Positions 1-9,740 of a stretch of DNA of 64,000 bases are shown in pieces (position 1 is the stretch's first letter; each line of letters opens with the position of its first letter). The DNA is from Polytrichum commune (Eukaryota > Streptophyta > Polytrichopsida > Polytrichales > Polytrichaceae). Below the pieces are notes generated by a model. It worked only from the letters and a program-made list of their open reading frames with translations, was not told the DNA's origin and searched no databases. The stretch covers positions 12,055,001 through 12,119,000 of the forward strand of contig OX485807.1 of NCBI GenBank assembly GCA_950295325.1. Reading direction: 5' to 3'. Both the position numbers and the translations under genes were made by a program.

Positions 1-1814
1 TTATTATATTTAATGTTGTTACCACCATACCTTGCTCAACACTAAAGTTCAATTCTTTGATGATTAGTGTTAGAAGATTTCCCACTGCAGTTCTTTTGAC
101 CACCATGATCTACAGTCACTAAACAACTACAAATGTTTCTTTTTTGTTTTTCAGCTTTAATGTTACATTTTCTTGGGGCATGTAATATACCGTTGGAAAG
201 GTTGTGAACATGAGCAAGCCCTCAACTTCAATTCTTAAATTTACATTTTTTTAATGTATTATGGGTTTGAAACTCTATGTTATACATTATCTTATGATCA
301 ATGATAAAATAAAAGTATACCCACATTTGACATTAATGATCAAAATATTAAAGATGTGTTTGCATCCAAGGAAACCTATACTGTGTATTTAAACCCGAAT
401 TCTCAATAACATTAAGGTGTTCAATCGGTCGAAAACAATCCACTAGAGGAATGAGGTAATCCCAAGTTAATTCTAGATATGATAACTTTGACACAATAAA
501 GTAAAATTGAAAGTATGTAGCTCAAATGCATTTTTGTGTGGATGGAGGGGGCTAGATTGGGCCTCTTAGACACCCATAGGTTAGAGTGAGAGGCTTAAAC
601 TTGATTCTATATGTAGCACAAGCATTGGAGCTACGGAAAGCCGAAGGTGTTGTCAAGGGATTGTTGATACACTACATCATAATTGGGTGCAAGCATGGGA
701 AACTAGACCAAAAAAGTGCTTTGATGTCCTAAAACCACGATTTGTATGGTCAAACGCCTAAAAATAGTAGCAAAATGTTGTTTAAATTGATGTTTTTTTG
801 TGTGGTGACTTTTATTGTTGTTTTACTCAAATGTAGAATACCAGGATGAGCTTTCAAAACTTATCATTAAAAGTAATGCTCAAAAGCATATGGTTAGAAG
901 TAGTTTTGGACGTAAATTTCATGACCTTAACTATTTTGGACTTGAATTTTCTTTTCATCTTCCTTGAACTTATTATAAATTTGATGTGATCATCAAAAAT
1001 TTGGTAGAAAACCATCAATTCAATGTAGTTTTATTGTATTTTAAACAAAATTTTGACAATTACTTGTTCAATATGACCACTTGCACACCACTTGCATCGT
1101 CTTCTAAAATATGTAGAGTTTTTTTAAAGTAGTTTTGTCAAAATAAATTGCTTGACTTTGTAGATGTTTACATGTACAAAGTTTTTAAATGTTTTTAAAG
1201 TGTTTACAATATTTTTTTCACAAAAGTCAAAGTTAGTATATAGTTTTGAATCACTTTCACTTAAGAATGTGCAAAGATTAAGAGTTGTCCACTTTACCAT
1301 GCTTCCACCCAACTTAGAGTGGAAAGTTTGCTAGAAGGAAATACAATCTTGTTCAAATTGTGATTCTAGATGGAAGGGAAAGGTATACATGCATCAAATA
1401 CAACCCCAAAAACAAAAAAAAACAAAACGTTAGAAGGAGCACCAACTTTTACTGTAACATTATCCCAACCAATACTTTTCAAATCAAGCCCTAATTTTGA
1501 TGCGCCTACTAGGCCACACTACCGCACAAGTCACATGCCTCCTTGTCGCATTTGTTAGGTGAGTCCACCCATACTGTTTCAAATGTTGTCCGTGCGCTTG
1601 TTGTAACAACTACCAAGGTGACATGTGTTGCCTATTACGAGTGGAGGTTGTCATGGCGACATTAAAGCCACATCACATGTAACCAAACAACATCCTGTAG
1701 TGTTTGGATACACACATGCTATCATGTAGGTATCATGGCTCCACTCGTGGGATTCCGTCCCATCATCCATCATGGGGGTCATTGTGACCTAATCAATTCC
1801 GTACCCATAGTTGC
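1..1814. other. AT-rich intergenic DNA, no gene seen
   Basis: No reading frame in this stretch has protein-like composition or a recognisable motif, and no structured repeat was seen. The left edge of the neighbouring LINE remnant is not sharply defined, so the right part may include its decayed 3' flank. Confidence 0.6.
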
Positions 1815-2144
1815 TTAGTACCAATTCAAAGCTCTCAAACATTTTCTGAAAAAACTATAACAAGGCAATGGGCAGTGCAAGCAAGATTTGTTGCATATTG
1901 GTGGCAGTGAATGATTGTGCTTGGTAGTGGACGTTGTGTGTTCATGGAGAAGCGAGGGGCAAGAAGGCCAACCGGGCCAACGCCGAAATGAATACCACGA
2001 AAGAAAAACACACGCCCTCACAGAGGGGAGGCGGGGACCCTCGGGCGTGCGAACACCGCCACGTAAAAGAACCAAGACCCGACCCCTACCAAGGATAACC
2101 CCCAAACCACCAAGACCCCGGACCCCCGAGGAGGCCACACCAAC

Positions 2145-3164
2145 CTATCTACGAAGTCTTCTCCAATTCCAATCCATGTGCAAGTCTTGTCTTCGACAAA
2201 GAACGCCCCTTGCTCCCCAAGTCTTGACAAAGACGCGCAGCATGGCCTCTTTTGAAAATTCGCTAATCTTGATATGGTCCAACACCCTCTTCCACGCCAT
2301 CTTAGTATAGATAATCAACGCATCCCAATTATGTTGCTTAACCTTAGCTTCGTGCCATTGTGCTTGGTTGAACACTTTGTCATTACGCTCAATCCAAATG
2401 TTCCAAAGCGTAATGCCCCTTAGAAGGTGCCAACTTTTAACCGCTTTACCATACCTTTTGGGAATTCTTTCCCCGAACACCACTTGCTTCCAATTGAAGC
2501 AATCATAATTACCGGACCTAACCCCACACATTTCGTGCATGATATATGTCGCCCATCTCCAAGCCCTTCTAGCTTGAATGCAATCCCATAACTTATGTTT
2601 AACTGATTCACTGGTGTAAGGAAGGCAAAACACGCATTGCTTGGAAATAGAGGCCGGAGCAATGCGAGCCCTCCACTCATTCACCGCAACCGCCTTATGC
2701 CATATTGACCAAATAAATGCGGCTTCCTTCCCTGACAACATTGGATCCCACACTTGTGACCAATAAAACTTATAGTTCCCTGGGAGGTAACCTTGCCATT
2801 TATCTGCCGCCCGTATGGTACCAAGATTCCTATTAAGGATATTGTCTCGGCCATCCTTGGTGGTGTAGTCAAGGAAGTGGCCTCCATCAATCCATCTCCA
2901 TCTATCCGGGTCCCACCCAAGAGTGGCTAGTTTACCATAGAAGAATTTTATTTCCTCTCTTTTCCCTTCTTTCTTAGGCCCCTTATTAGTGTGTATAATT
3001 TTAACTTTGTGGAAGAACCCTTCTAGCTCACCTTGGGGGCGTTCCCACTCCCTAAGGCATCTAGAGTGTATTCCTACCGTGTAGCATTGCACCGGGAGTG
3101 GCAAGGTAAGAGTTTTCCTTTGCAAGCATTCGGGAGTGAATTCCTCGCCACATCTAAGGACCAA
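2145..3164 (-). pseudogene. LINE ORF2 C-terminal zf-RVT domain
   Basis: This 339-codon open piece holds a plant zf-RVT domain: WSIWHKAVAVNEWRARI, then CVFC, then VKHKLWDC, giving the Cys-x2-Cys and His-x4-Cys ligand pattern. The tail LRGITLWNIWIERNDKVFN is also typical of the C-terminus of plant LINE ORF2. The first codons lie inside the element, so the methionine at 3164 is not a true start. This is the longest surviving piece of the element and ends at its own stop codon. Confidence 0.8.
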
Positions 3165-3421
3165 AGCCGGTTCTTACTCTGTACCAACATAGAAGCCTAG
3201 CCATTGTCCGGTATAAGTGTTATCTTCCTCAGATTCCAGTAATTGGCGCCATTTTCTGGAAATTTCGTCTGTCACCTCCTCCCAATCTCCTTGTTCTAAA
3301 TCTGTGAGCTTAAATTTCCTTTGTGCTCTCTCCCATGTGAGAAATTTTTGTTCCGAGCTATCCCAAACATCATCGACGCACCGGATTCCTTTACGGTATA
3401 GGTGAAGGCCTCTAGCATAAT

Positions 3422-4387
3422 CTATTCCTTTATCGAGTAGTTCGACACCCTCCGACCACCAAATATTCGAATGTACAGTAGTAGTTCCATCCTAGTGCGA
3501 GGGGGGAGTTGATAGGTCCCTCTAACCATGATTTTCCATGCCCTGCTTATGTGTCCCCATATCTTAGATCCCGGGAAACCTTGGTGTTGTCTATTAGTAA
3601 ACCAATCCAAGCTCACTCCCCATTTTCTGCCTCTTTGTGGGTTAAATCTAGCCAACCTGTATCGTAGCATTAGTTGGAGGTTGGATTCCCCAGGTTCCAT
3701 TGCTTTCACTATCCATTTGCACAGGAAACTGGTTTTAGCCACCTCCAGGTCCACCAAGCCTAACCCCCCGTACTTCTTCTTTAAACAACATTCTCTCCAG
3801 CTGACTCTTGTGCGCGTGAGTTGTTCCTTTCCGGGACATAGATAGTTCCGGATTGCTCCCCTAATCTTGGTTAAAATCTTGTTGGAACCACCCCAAACCG
3901 TGATAAAAAACCACAATGTGGACAGGAGTACCTGGTTATAAATGACTATTCTCCCTCCAGTGAAAGTTTCATTGTACTCCAGTACGTAATCTAGTTTTTT
4001 AGAAATTTTGGTATAGAAGAAGTTGTCCACATCCGGGGTGTTGAGATTAAGGCCAAACGGAATACCCAAAAGTTTGGAAAGGTCGCCCTCCTCCGCCCAT
4101 TTCCAATTATACCCTGTAAGCCATTCCGGCTTATGCGTATACTTATCGAACCAGTATGCGCTCGACTTCTCCCAGTTGATTTCCATACCTGATGATTCAC
4201 TGAACATTTTGAGTAATCTAACCAACTCATCTACGTCCTTCTTTTCACCTTTAACCATAAATGAAGAATCATCTACGTATTGTGAAATGTACTGTTGTTT
4301 CTTTTCCCCTGGTAACATCACTCCTTTTAATCTACCTTTTGCTACTTCATTTTTAAAAACATAGGTAAGAGCCTCGCCGACTATCAA
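3422..4387 (-). pseudogene. LINE reverse transcriptase, motif C and thumb
   Basis: This open piece continues the RT after a frameshift. It contains motif C as QYVDDSSFMV. The two catalytic aspartates are present, in the YVDD rather than the usual LINE YADD form. The lineage-typical SSGMEINWEKSSAYWF and the GGRIVIYNQVLLS region follow, then RVSWRECCLKKKYGGLGLVDL. These are standard thumb and connection landmarks of plant LINE ORF2. The piece ends at a stop near 3422, after which the frame is lost again. Confidence 0.85.
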
Positions 4388-4401
4388 GAATAGGTAAGAC
4401 G

Positions 4402-5265
4402 CTAGAGGGCATCCTTGCCTAACCCCCTCTCCACTTTAAAGTTACCACCGGGGCTACCATTAATGTTAACCGCCGCGGATGCATTCCCAAAAAGAAGCTT
4501 CACCCATCCGATAAATTGTGCATTAATGCCCATTTTGTGCATTGCTTGAAAAAAAAACCTCCACGAGACCTTATCATATGCTTTTGAAAAATCTAGCTTT
4601 AAGAATACCGTAGGTTGCTTAGACGACTTTGCCCAGTGTAAAGTTTCTTGTATTAGGACAATGTTGTCCAAAATAAATCGGAGAGGTAAGAATGCGGTTT
4701 GTTCTGGACTAATCACGTCTCTGAGTATTGGTTGGAGTCTGAGTTGGAGGGTTTTGGCGAAAATTTTATAGATCACCGTAAATAATGTTATTGGCCGCCA
4801 ATAATTTAAATCTTTGGCGTCTCTTTCCTTGGGTATAAGAGCTATAATTCATTTCGTAATCCCCTCATGCAAGACCCCACTCTCAATGCTCCTAAGTATC
4901 ATTTGATGGAAGTCTTGGCCAATGGTGGACCATAACCGTTAAAAAAATTCGATTGCAATTCCATAATGTCCTGGTGCTTTCCCTTTGGCTATATTTCTCA
5001 CTACCACTCCTAATTCCCTTTTTGTGATGTCCTTCGTGAGGGATTCGTTCATTGCCTCCGTAAAAGTTGCTTGAAATCCCTCAAACACTTTCTCAAGTGT
5101 CCCCTCCGAGACCTCTTTCTGAGCATATAGATCTTTATAGAAATCATAGCATATTTTGTTAAAGTCTTTTTTCCTATTGAAACATCGGCCATGTTTATCT
5201 CGTAGTTCTGATAGAACTGTTTGAGAGTTTTTTGTCTCACGGATTTGAAAAACTTTGCGGAGCAT
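4402..5265 (-). pseudogene. LINE reverse transcriptase, N-terminal and palm part
   Basis: There are two open pieces. 5265-4939 gives the linker and fingers, ending in KGKAPGHYGI, which corresponds to the usual K-A-P-G-P-D-G-I. The G-P-D core is altered to G-H-Y. 4776-4402 gives the palm, with the lineage-typical EQTAFLPLRFILDNI and motif A as FLKLDFSKAYDKVSW, where the first catalytic aspartate is intact. A stop separates the pieces and a frameshift follows 4402 in the G-L-x-Q-G-D-x-L-S region, so the enzyme cannot be made. It continues in the next entry. Confidence 0.85.
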
Positions 5266-5599
5266 TTATCCCCTACTTGTTGTCATTTGACTTTTGCCCT
5301 TATGGTAGCCCCTCTTGCTTTCCGTGTCTCTATTTCCTCTAGGACATTGTTAAGTTGGCTTAACTCTCTTTGTTTATCCAAATTATAAACATCTTCGTGA
5401 AGAGAGACAATAGCGATTTCTATCTTAGCCCTTGTATCAAGTTCTTCTTTTCTAAATTCTTTGGCCTTGAGCTTGCTAAGTTGCCTATATAGCCTTGTGA
5501 CATTCCGTAGTTTATGAAGAAAAAAAATTTCCTTCCGAAAAGCTAGACCATCTATCTCTAAGGGCTTCCGCCGTCTCTCCTTTTAAGTGTGAGATATTT

Positions 5600-6403
5600 C
5601 ATTTGAATGTGGACCTCCTTGCCCCGTCTTCTCCCATACATATCTCCATTTGTACGGGGGAATGATCGACCCCACCGAGTATCCATGAATGAAGTATGAT
5701 GTATGCTTCATGCCTAATCTACTATGTGTTGGTGTGTAGAACCTATCTAGGCGGGTTAGCCGGTATGCCTGGCCTTTTTATCCATTTTGCCAAGAAAATT
5801 TGGGCCCTCCTTGATGTATGTAAGCATCGTGTAGTTGAAAGGCATTTAATAACCCGTTCCATATGAGTCTCTCTAGGTCACCAATTGTCCGTCCACAATC
5901 ATTTGATTTATCTTTTGCCCTTTCTGTCATATTGAAATATCCACAAATTATTCATTCACAGTCCTTAGGTAAGGACTCGACCATGATATGTCATAGATGC
6001 CTCCTCTCTGTTGGAATATTGGGTGCATACACGCATGCAAGTCCTATGTTCCCCCTTCAATTCCTTCGAGTTTAATCCATACAACCCTATTATCATACAA
6101 TGTCCCATGTGCCGTTACCAATTTCACATACTTGTGTGCTAGGATTATTCTTACTCCCCCTTTCCCTGCAGCATTGGGGTTAAGCCAACTCCTTTCCCCT
6201 GGTGCTGCTTCTAAAATCCAACTTGCACCTCCGGGCATGAGTCTAGATCCCAAGTTTTCCAATGCCCTGCCTCTTAGTTTGTGTTCTTGTATCATAACTA
6301 CATCTATCTTAGGTGTTAAGGAGTTGAGAAAACACCTTTCCTTAGTGATACTTTCTGGATCATTTAGCCCCTGGATATTGTGTGTGATTAAGTTCCACTT
6401 CAT
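5600..6403 (-). pseudogene. LINE ORF2 endonuclease domain, broken
   Basis: The first 120 codons (6403 to 6044) are open and begin MKWNLITHNIQGLND, the usual start of an EEP/APE-type LINE endonuclease. The catalytic-glutamate region follows as MIQEHKL, then the GKGGVRIIL strand. After a break at 6044 the frame is decayed. The end of the domain is still readable near 5662-5670 as GGVDHSPVQME, which corresponds to the family's S-D-H-x-P motif with Ser changed to Val. Such enzymes nick target DNA to prime reverse transcription. The breaks make this copy inactive. The start at 6403 is chosen because the domain begins there directly. Confidence 0.8.
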
Positions 6404-6428
6404 CTCAATACTTCCACAACTTGCTTCC

Positions 6429-7391
6429 TCAAGCTATCCCATGTTGCCTCCCTAGGGGTGACTTATTTCTAAGCTCCCACATTTTTCCTTGCCCTGGTGT
6501 TAACACATGTTTTCCTAGGGCAATAAGACTGGTTGCACTATTGCGAATTGGTGTAGTCACCACTTGGAAACCTTGATCATGGTTATGGTCCATTTCATTG
6601 TATTTATTCCTTATATTCTTGGGAAGTGGTAGGGCTTTCCAAACCAATTCTAGCTAGTATTTCCTTATAGATCTTACCCCTATCATTTATTTGAGCAAGT
6701 TGAGTCTATGAAATTACCTATGTAGGTGCAGCACCCCTAATTGGTTGAAGTGTCAGAAAATCAAGATTTGGAGTATTCCATTTGGGCATTCCCTCTCTTT
6801 GAAGTAAGGGAATGCAATTATATAGTGGATTCTGGTAATAGATTTGAATCCTAAGCAAATGTGGGAAGTCAATATTTTTCATTTATCGTTTGCCTAATGA
6901 TGAGTTGAGCCACACAAACCGCTATTTTAGCACCAACTTTATCACATTAACAAATATTATATGCTTAATTAATTGAAGCAGTGGTAGGGATGCTTATTCA
7001 AATTGTTGGCAATTAAATTATCTTCTTCGCATCTACACCCGCCCGATCAATGGTAATAATTATGGTAATACTATAGCAGTAGAGCTAGATTTTGCATGGT
7101 GGTTTAGTGGTTTCCTCACAAAATTGTGGATCGGGTTCCTTAGGATTGTTGTGAAGGAGTTATTATTATGTGAACTGTTGTTGGAACTCACATGGGGACC
7201 ACCATTGGAGTATAGTACAACCTTCCATGTAGGTGCGTTGCTTCCTCTGCCTTTCTTTGTCCATCCTTTATATTAAGTGTGTGTAATATGGTGTCTTTAT
7301 GTTCACCATTTGTGTGAACACCACTACTCTGATTTCGGGTTATGGATATGCAAGGGATATTGTTAGTGGATGTCATTTCATTTTTGCGCAC
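6429..7391 (-). pseudogene. Possible LINE ORF1 remnants
   Basis: Immediately upstream of the ORF2 start, and on the same strand, are short open stretches (6647-6429 and 7391-7188). There is also a Pro/Asn-rich stretch near 6700-6780 that reads WNTPNLDFLTLQPIRG. Their position fits ORF1 (the RNA-binding gag-like protein) of the same element. No RRM or zinc knuckle can be read with confidence, so the call rests on position only. Confidence 0.3.
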
Positions 7392-7607
7392 GCAACCTCA
7401 ACATGCATATTCTTGTGTATTGAGTGAAATTAGTGGGGGCTTCTTAAGTTAGGGTTAGCTATTACACAACATGTCAAGTATCCTTTACAACTAAAGCATG
7501 TTTGGTTTCCTTTGCTTAAACGAATCTAGTCACTTCCAAAGCAAGTTAGCCTATTTTATCTCATCAATCAATTTCAGTAGCATATATCCACTTATAATAG
7601 ACACATC
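7392..7607. other. AT-rich spacer, nothing seen
   Basis: Short AT-rich DNA between the LINE remnant and the Mutator-like element. No supportable feature. Confidence 0.5.
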
Positions 7608-7616
7608 AAAGTAGCG
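7608..7616. repeat. Target-site duplication, left copy (9 bp)
   Basis: AAAGTAGCG directly left of the Mutator-like element. The identical 9 bp lie at 8659-8667 directly to its right. Confidence 0.88.
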
Positions 7617-8658
7617 GGGGGACGTTAAATACCCCCCCCCACGAACTTTTCGGAGTGTCAGAGTCGGGCTGGGGCAGCCGCCCGGCCAGAAAATCTGAAA
7701 TTTTTGGACCCGACCGAAAACTGTTGCCGCCCGCCTGATTTCGAAAAAACCATTGCCCTTGCATTCTTGAAGGCCACTTACTCACAAATCCCATATTGAG
7801 TGCACTTCACCTTCAAGGGCCAAAATCCAATATATATGTTCACTTCCATTGAGTAAATAAGCAATTGACTAGGGTTTCATTATCAAAGTGAAACCGTCAA
7901 TAAAACATGTAATTAACTTGGAAGTCAAAAACATTACAAAACTCCAGATATTAATTATTATAATTAACTCACTAGAATTGATTCCAGAAATTATTTATTA
8001 GAATTAACTCATTGGAATTAATTCCAATAATTAATTAATTACAGTAAGTACATTATATAATCAATTAGGTTTACTTAATTTGGTAAGCATAGTTTCTGAT
8101 TTATTTGGGATTAATGAAGATTAATGAAGATTAATTAGACTTAATTAAATTTAATCCCACTTGATATTAATGAATGCGTATGAATACTTGTGAAAGTAGA
8201 CGGCATTATCTAAAATATTATAAAATACACATACTAAATCAACACACTAAATTTAAGTGTCATTTTAGAATGACAAAGACAATTTCAAATTGTGAGTCAC
8301 AAAAATTATAACCTTAGTGTTAGTGAGGGTTTTGTAATATTTTTGACTTCCAAATTAATTACATGTTTTATTGACGGTTTCACTTTGATAATGAAACCCT
8401 AGTCAATTGCTTATTTACTCAATGGAAGTGAACATATATATTGGATTTTGGCCCTTGAAGGTGAAGTGCACTCAATATGGGATTTGTGAGTAAGTGGCCT
8501 TCAAGAATGCAAGGGCAATGGTTTTTTCGAAATCGGGCGGGCGGCTAGCAGTTTTCGGTCGGGTCCAAAAATTTCAAATTTTCTGGCCGGGCGGCTGCCC
8601 CAGCCCGACTCTGACACTCCGAAAAGTTCGTGGGGGGGGGGGGTATTTAACGTCCCCC
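7617..8658. mobile_element. Non-autonomous Mutator-like element (long TIRs, 9-bp TSD)
   Basis: A 1,042-bp element bounded by terminal inverted repeats that begin GGGGGACGTTAAATAC and extend inward about 330 bp (7617 to about 7944, and about 8327 to 8658). It is flanked by a perfect 9-bp direct repeat AAAGTAGCG at 7608-7616 and 8659-8667. Long TIRs with a 9-bp target duplication are the hallmark of the Mutator (MULE) superfamily. The AT-rich interior has no transposase and includes a short degenerate direct duplication near 7965-8030. The open frames in the arms are mirror images of each other and are not genes. Confidence 0.88.
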
Positions 8659-8667
8659 AAAGTAGCG

Positions 8668-9282
8668 GGTCTCAACATTCGAATCTTGTTCCTTACATAT
8701 CTTAATCTTATATTAATTTGTCACGCGATCAAGAAGCTTCTTCACACTAAGAGTGGACAGTAATGATTGTAAACCCTCATTGTTAGATAGTTTCATTTGT
8801 ATCGGTTGCAATCCACTATTGTTCAATTTCTCGCTTAGACTTCTAGTCTCTACAAACACCTCAACTCTTACTTCATTAGGGACCACCACTGTGCATGGAG
8901 ACCCTTAAGGCCCTTGGATAAATTATCAAATGGGCAAGACTAGTTGCAAACACCAATCACTATTCCCCTATAATTATTATCATCACACACAATGATTGGA
9001 CAAACAATCCAACCAACATGCTTCAACAACCACATGTAACTCCTATACTTACCATCCCACCCCTCACTTTATAATATACAAAAACAAAGAATCCCAATCA
9101 CTTTCATTCTAATACTCTCCCCCCCCCCCCCCTCCTCCACACCCACCTTCCTTCAACAACTCCCTACAAAACTCCTCCCCACTTGCACCACCTACCCCGC
9201 CACACCCACCCCCATACAAATAGAATATACATCAAAATCCTTAAAGCATGGCACATAGCCCAACCTGCCAACACCCCCCCCC
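8668..9282. other. Intergenic, CT-rich with poly-C runs
   Basis: Pyrimidine-rich low-complexity DNA with poly-C runs near 9120 and 9274-9284. No gene or structured element was seen. Confidence 0.5.
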
Positions 9283-9740
9283 CCGCGTCACTGAGGCGCA
9301 GATTAGGGAGCTGGGCCTGTGGCCGGCTCCCACAATCTGAGCCATTCACTTCTAAACATTCATCCAATGGTTGATAATATCCTAGGTGGCGGGCGCCCAT
9401 GGTCGGGCACAGGTCCCAAACGCAGGGGGCATGCAAGGTCCGGCACGGGTCCCGGAACGCAGCTCCCCATTAAATGTGGTCCAAATTAATTGATGTCAAT
9501 TAATTCTAATGCCCTCTCCTCACTTGACATCAATTAATTTGGACCGCAGTTAATGGGGAGTTGCGTTCCGGGACCCGTGCCGGACCTTGCATGCCCCCTG
9601 CGTTTGGGACCCGTGCCCAACCATGGGTGCCCGCCACCTAGGATATTATCAACCGTTGGATGAATGTTTAGAAGTGAACGGCTCAGATTGTGGGAGCCAG
9701 CCACATGCCCAGCTCCCTAATCTGCGCCTCAGTGACGCGG
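9283..9740. mobile_element. 458-bp foldback element, two ~217-bp arms
   Basis: The left arm (9283-9499) and right arm (9524-9740) are reverse complements, with only about ten mismatches by eye, and are separated by about 24 bp. The ends read CCGCGTCACTG and CAGTGACGCGG. Both sides are flanked by AACA followed by a poly-C run, which may be a target duplication blurred by slippage. There is no coding capacity. The superfamily is uncertain because the poly-C hides the exact duplication length. Confidence 0.85.

Larger units (their letters stand above)
1815..6403 (-). mobile_element. Degenerate L1-type LINE, ORF2 remnants
   Basis: Read on the minus strand, this stretch gives in order an apurinic-type endonuclease start, an endonuclease end, a reverse transcriptase linker, the RT palm and a C-terminal Cys-His (zf-RVT) domain. 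This is the ORF2 order of plant L1-clade LINEs. The reading frame is broken by stops and frameshifts near 6044, 5265-5600, 4777-4938, 4388-4401 and 3165-3421, so the copy is dead. The GC-rich stretch 1815-2144 lies beyond the last ORF2 codon and is probably 3' untranslated. No target-site duplication or poly(A) tail was found, so the outer limits are approximate. Confidence 0.85.

Noticed and set aside
1815-2310. Overlapping long frames in a GC-rich block
   Set aside because: They are alternative frames of the LINE tail and its 3' region. The minus-strand zf-RVT frame explains the coding signal.
7095-7145. tRNA-like head (TGGTTTAGTGG ... GGGTTCC)
   Set aside because: The second box lacks the GGTTCGA core, and there is no cloverleaf, body or target duplication.
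7606-8763. Two similar open frames on opposite strands
   Set aside because: They are mirror translations of the two arms of the Mutator-like element, not genes.
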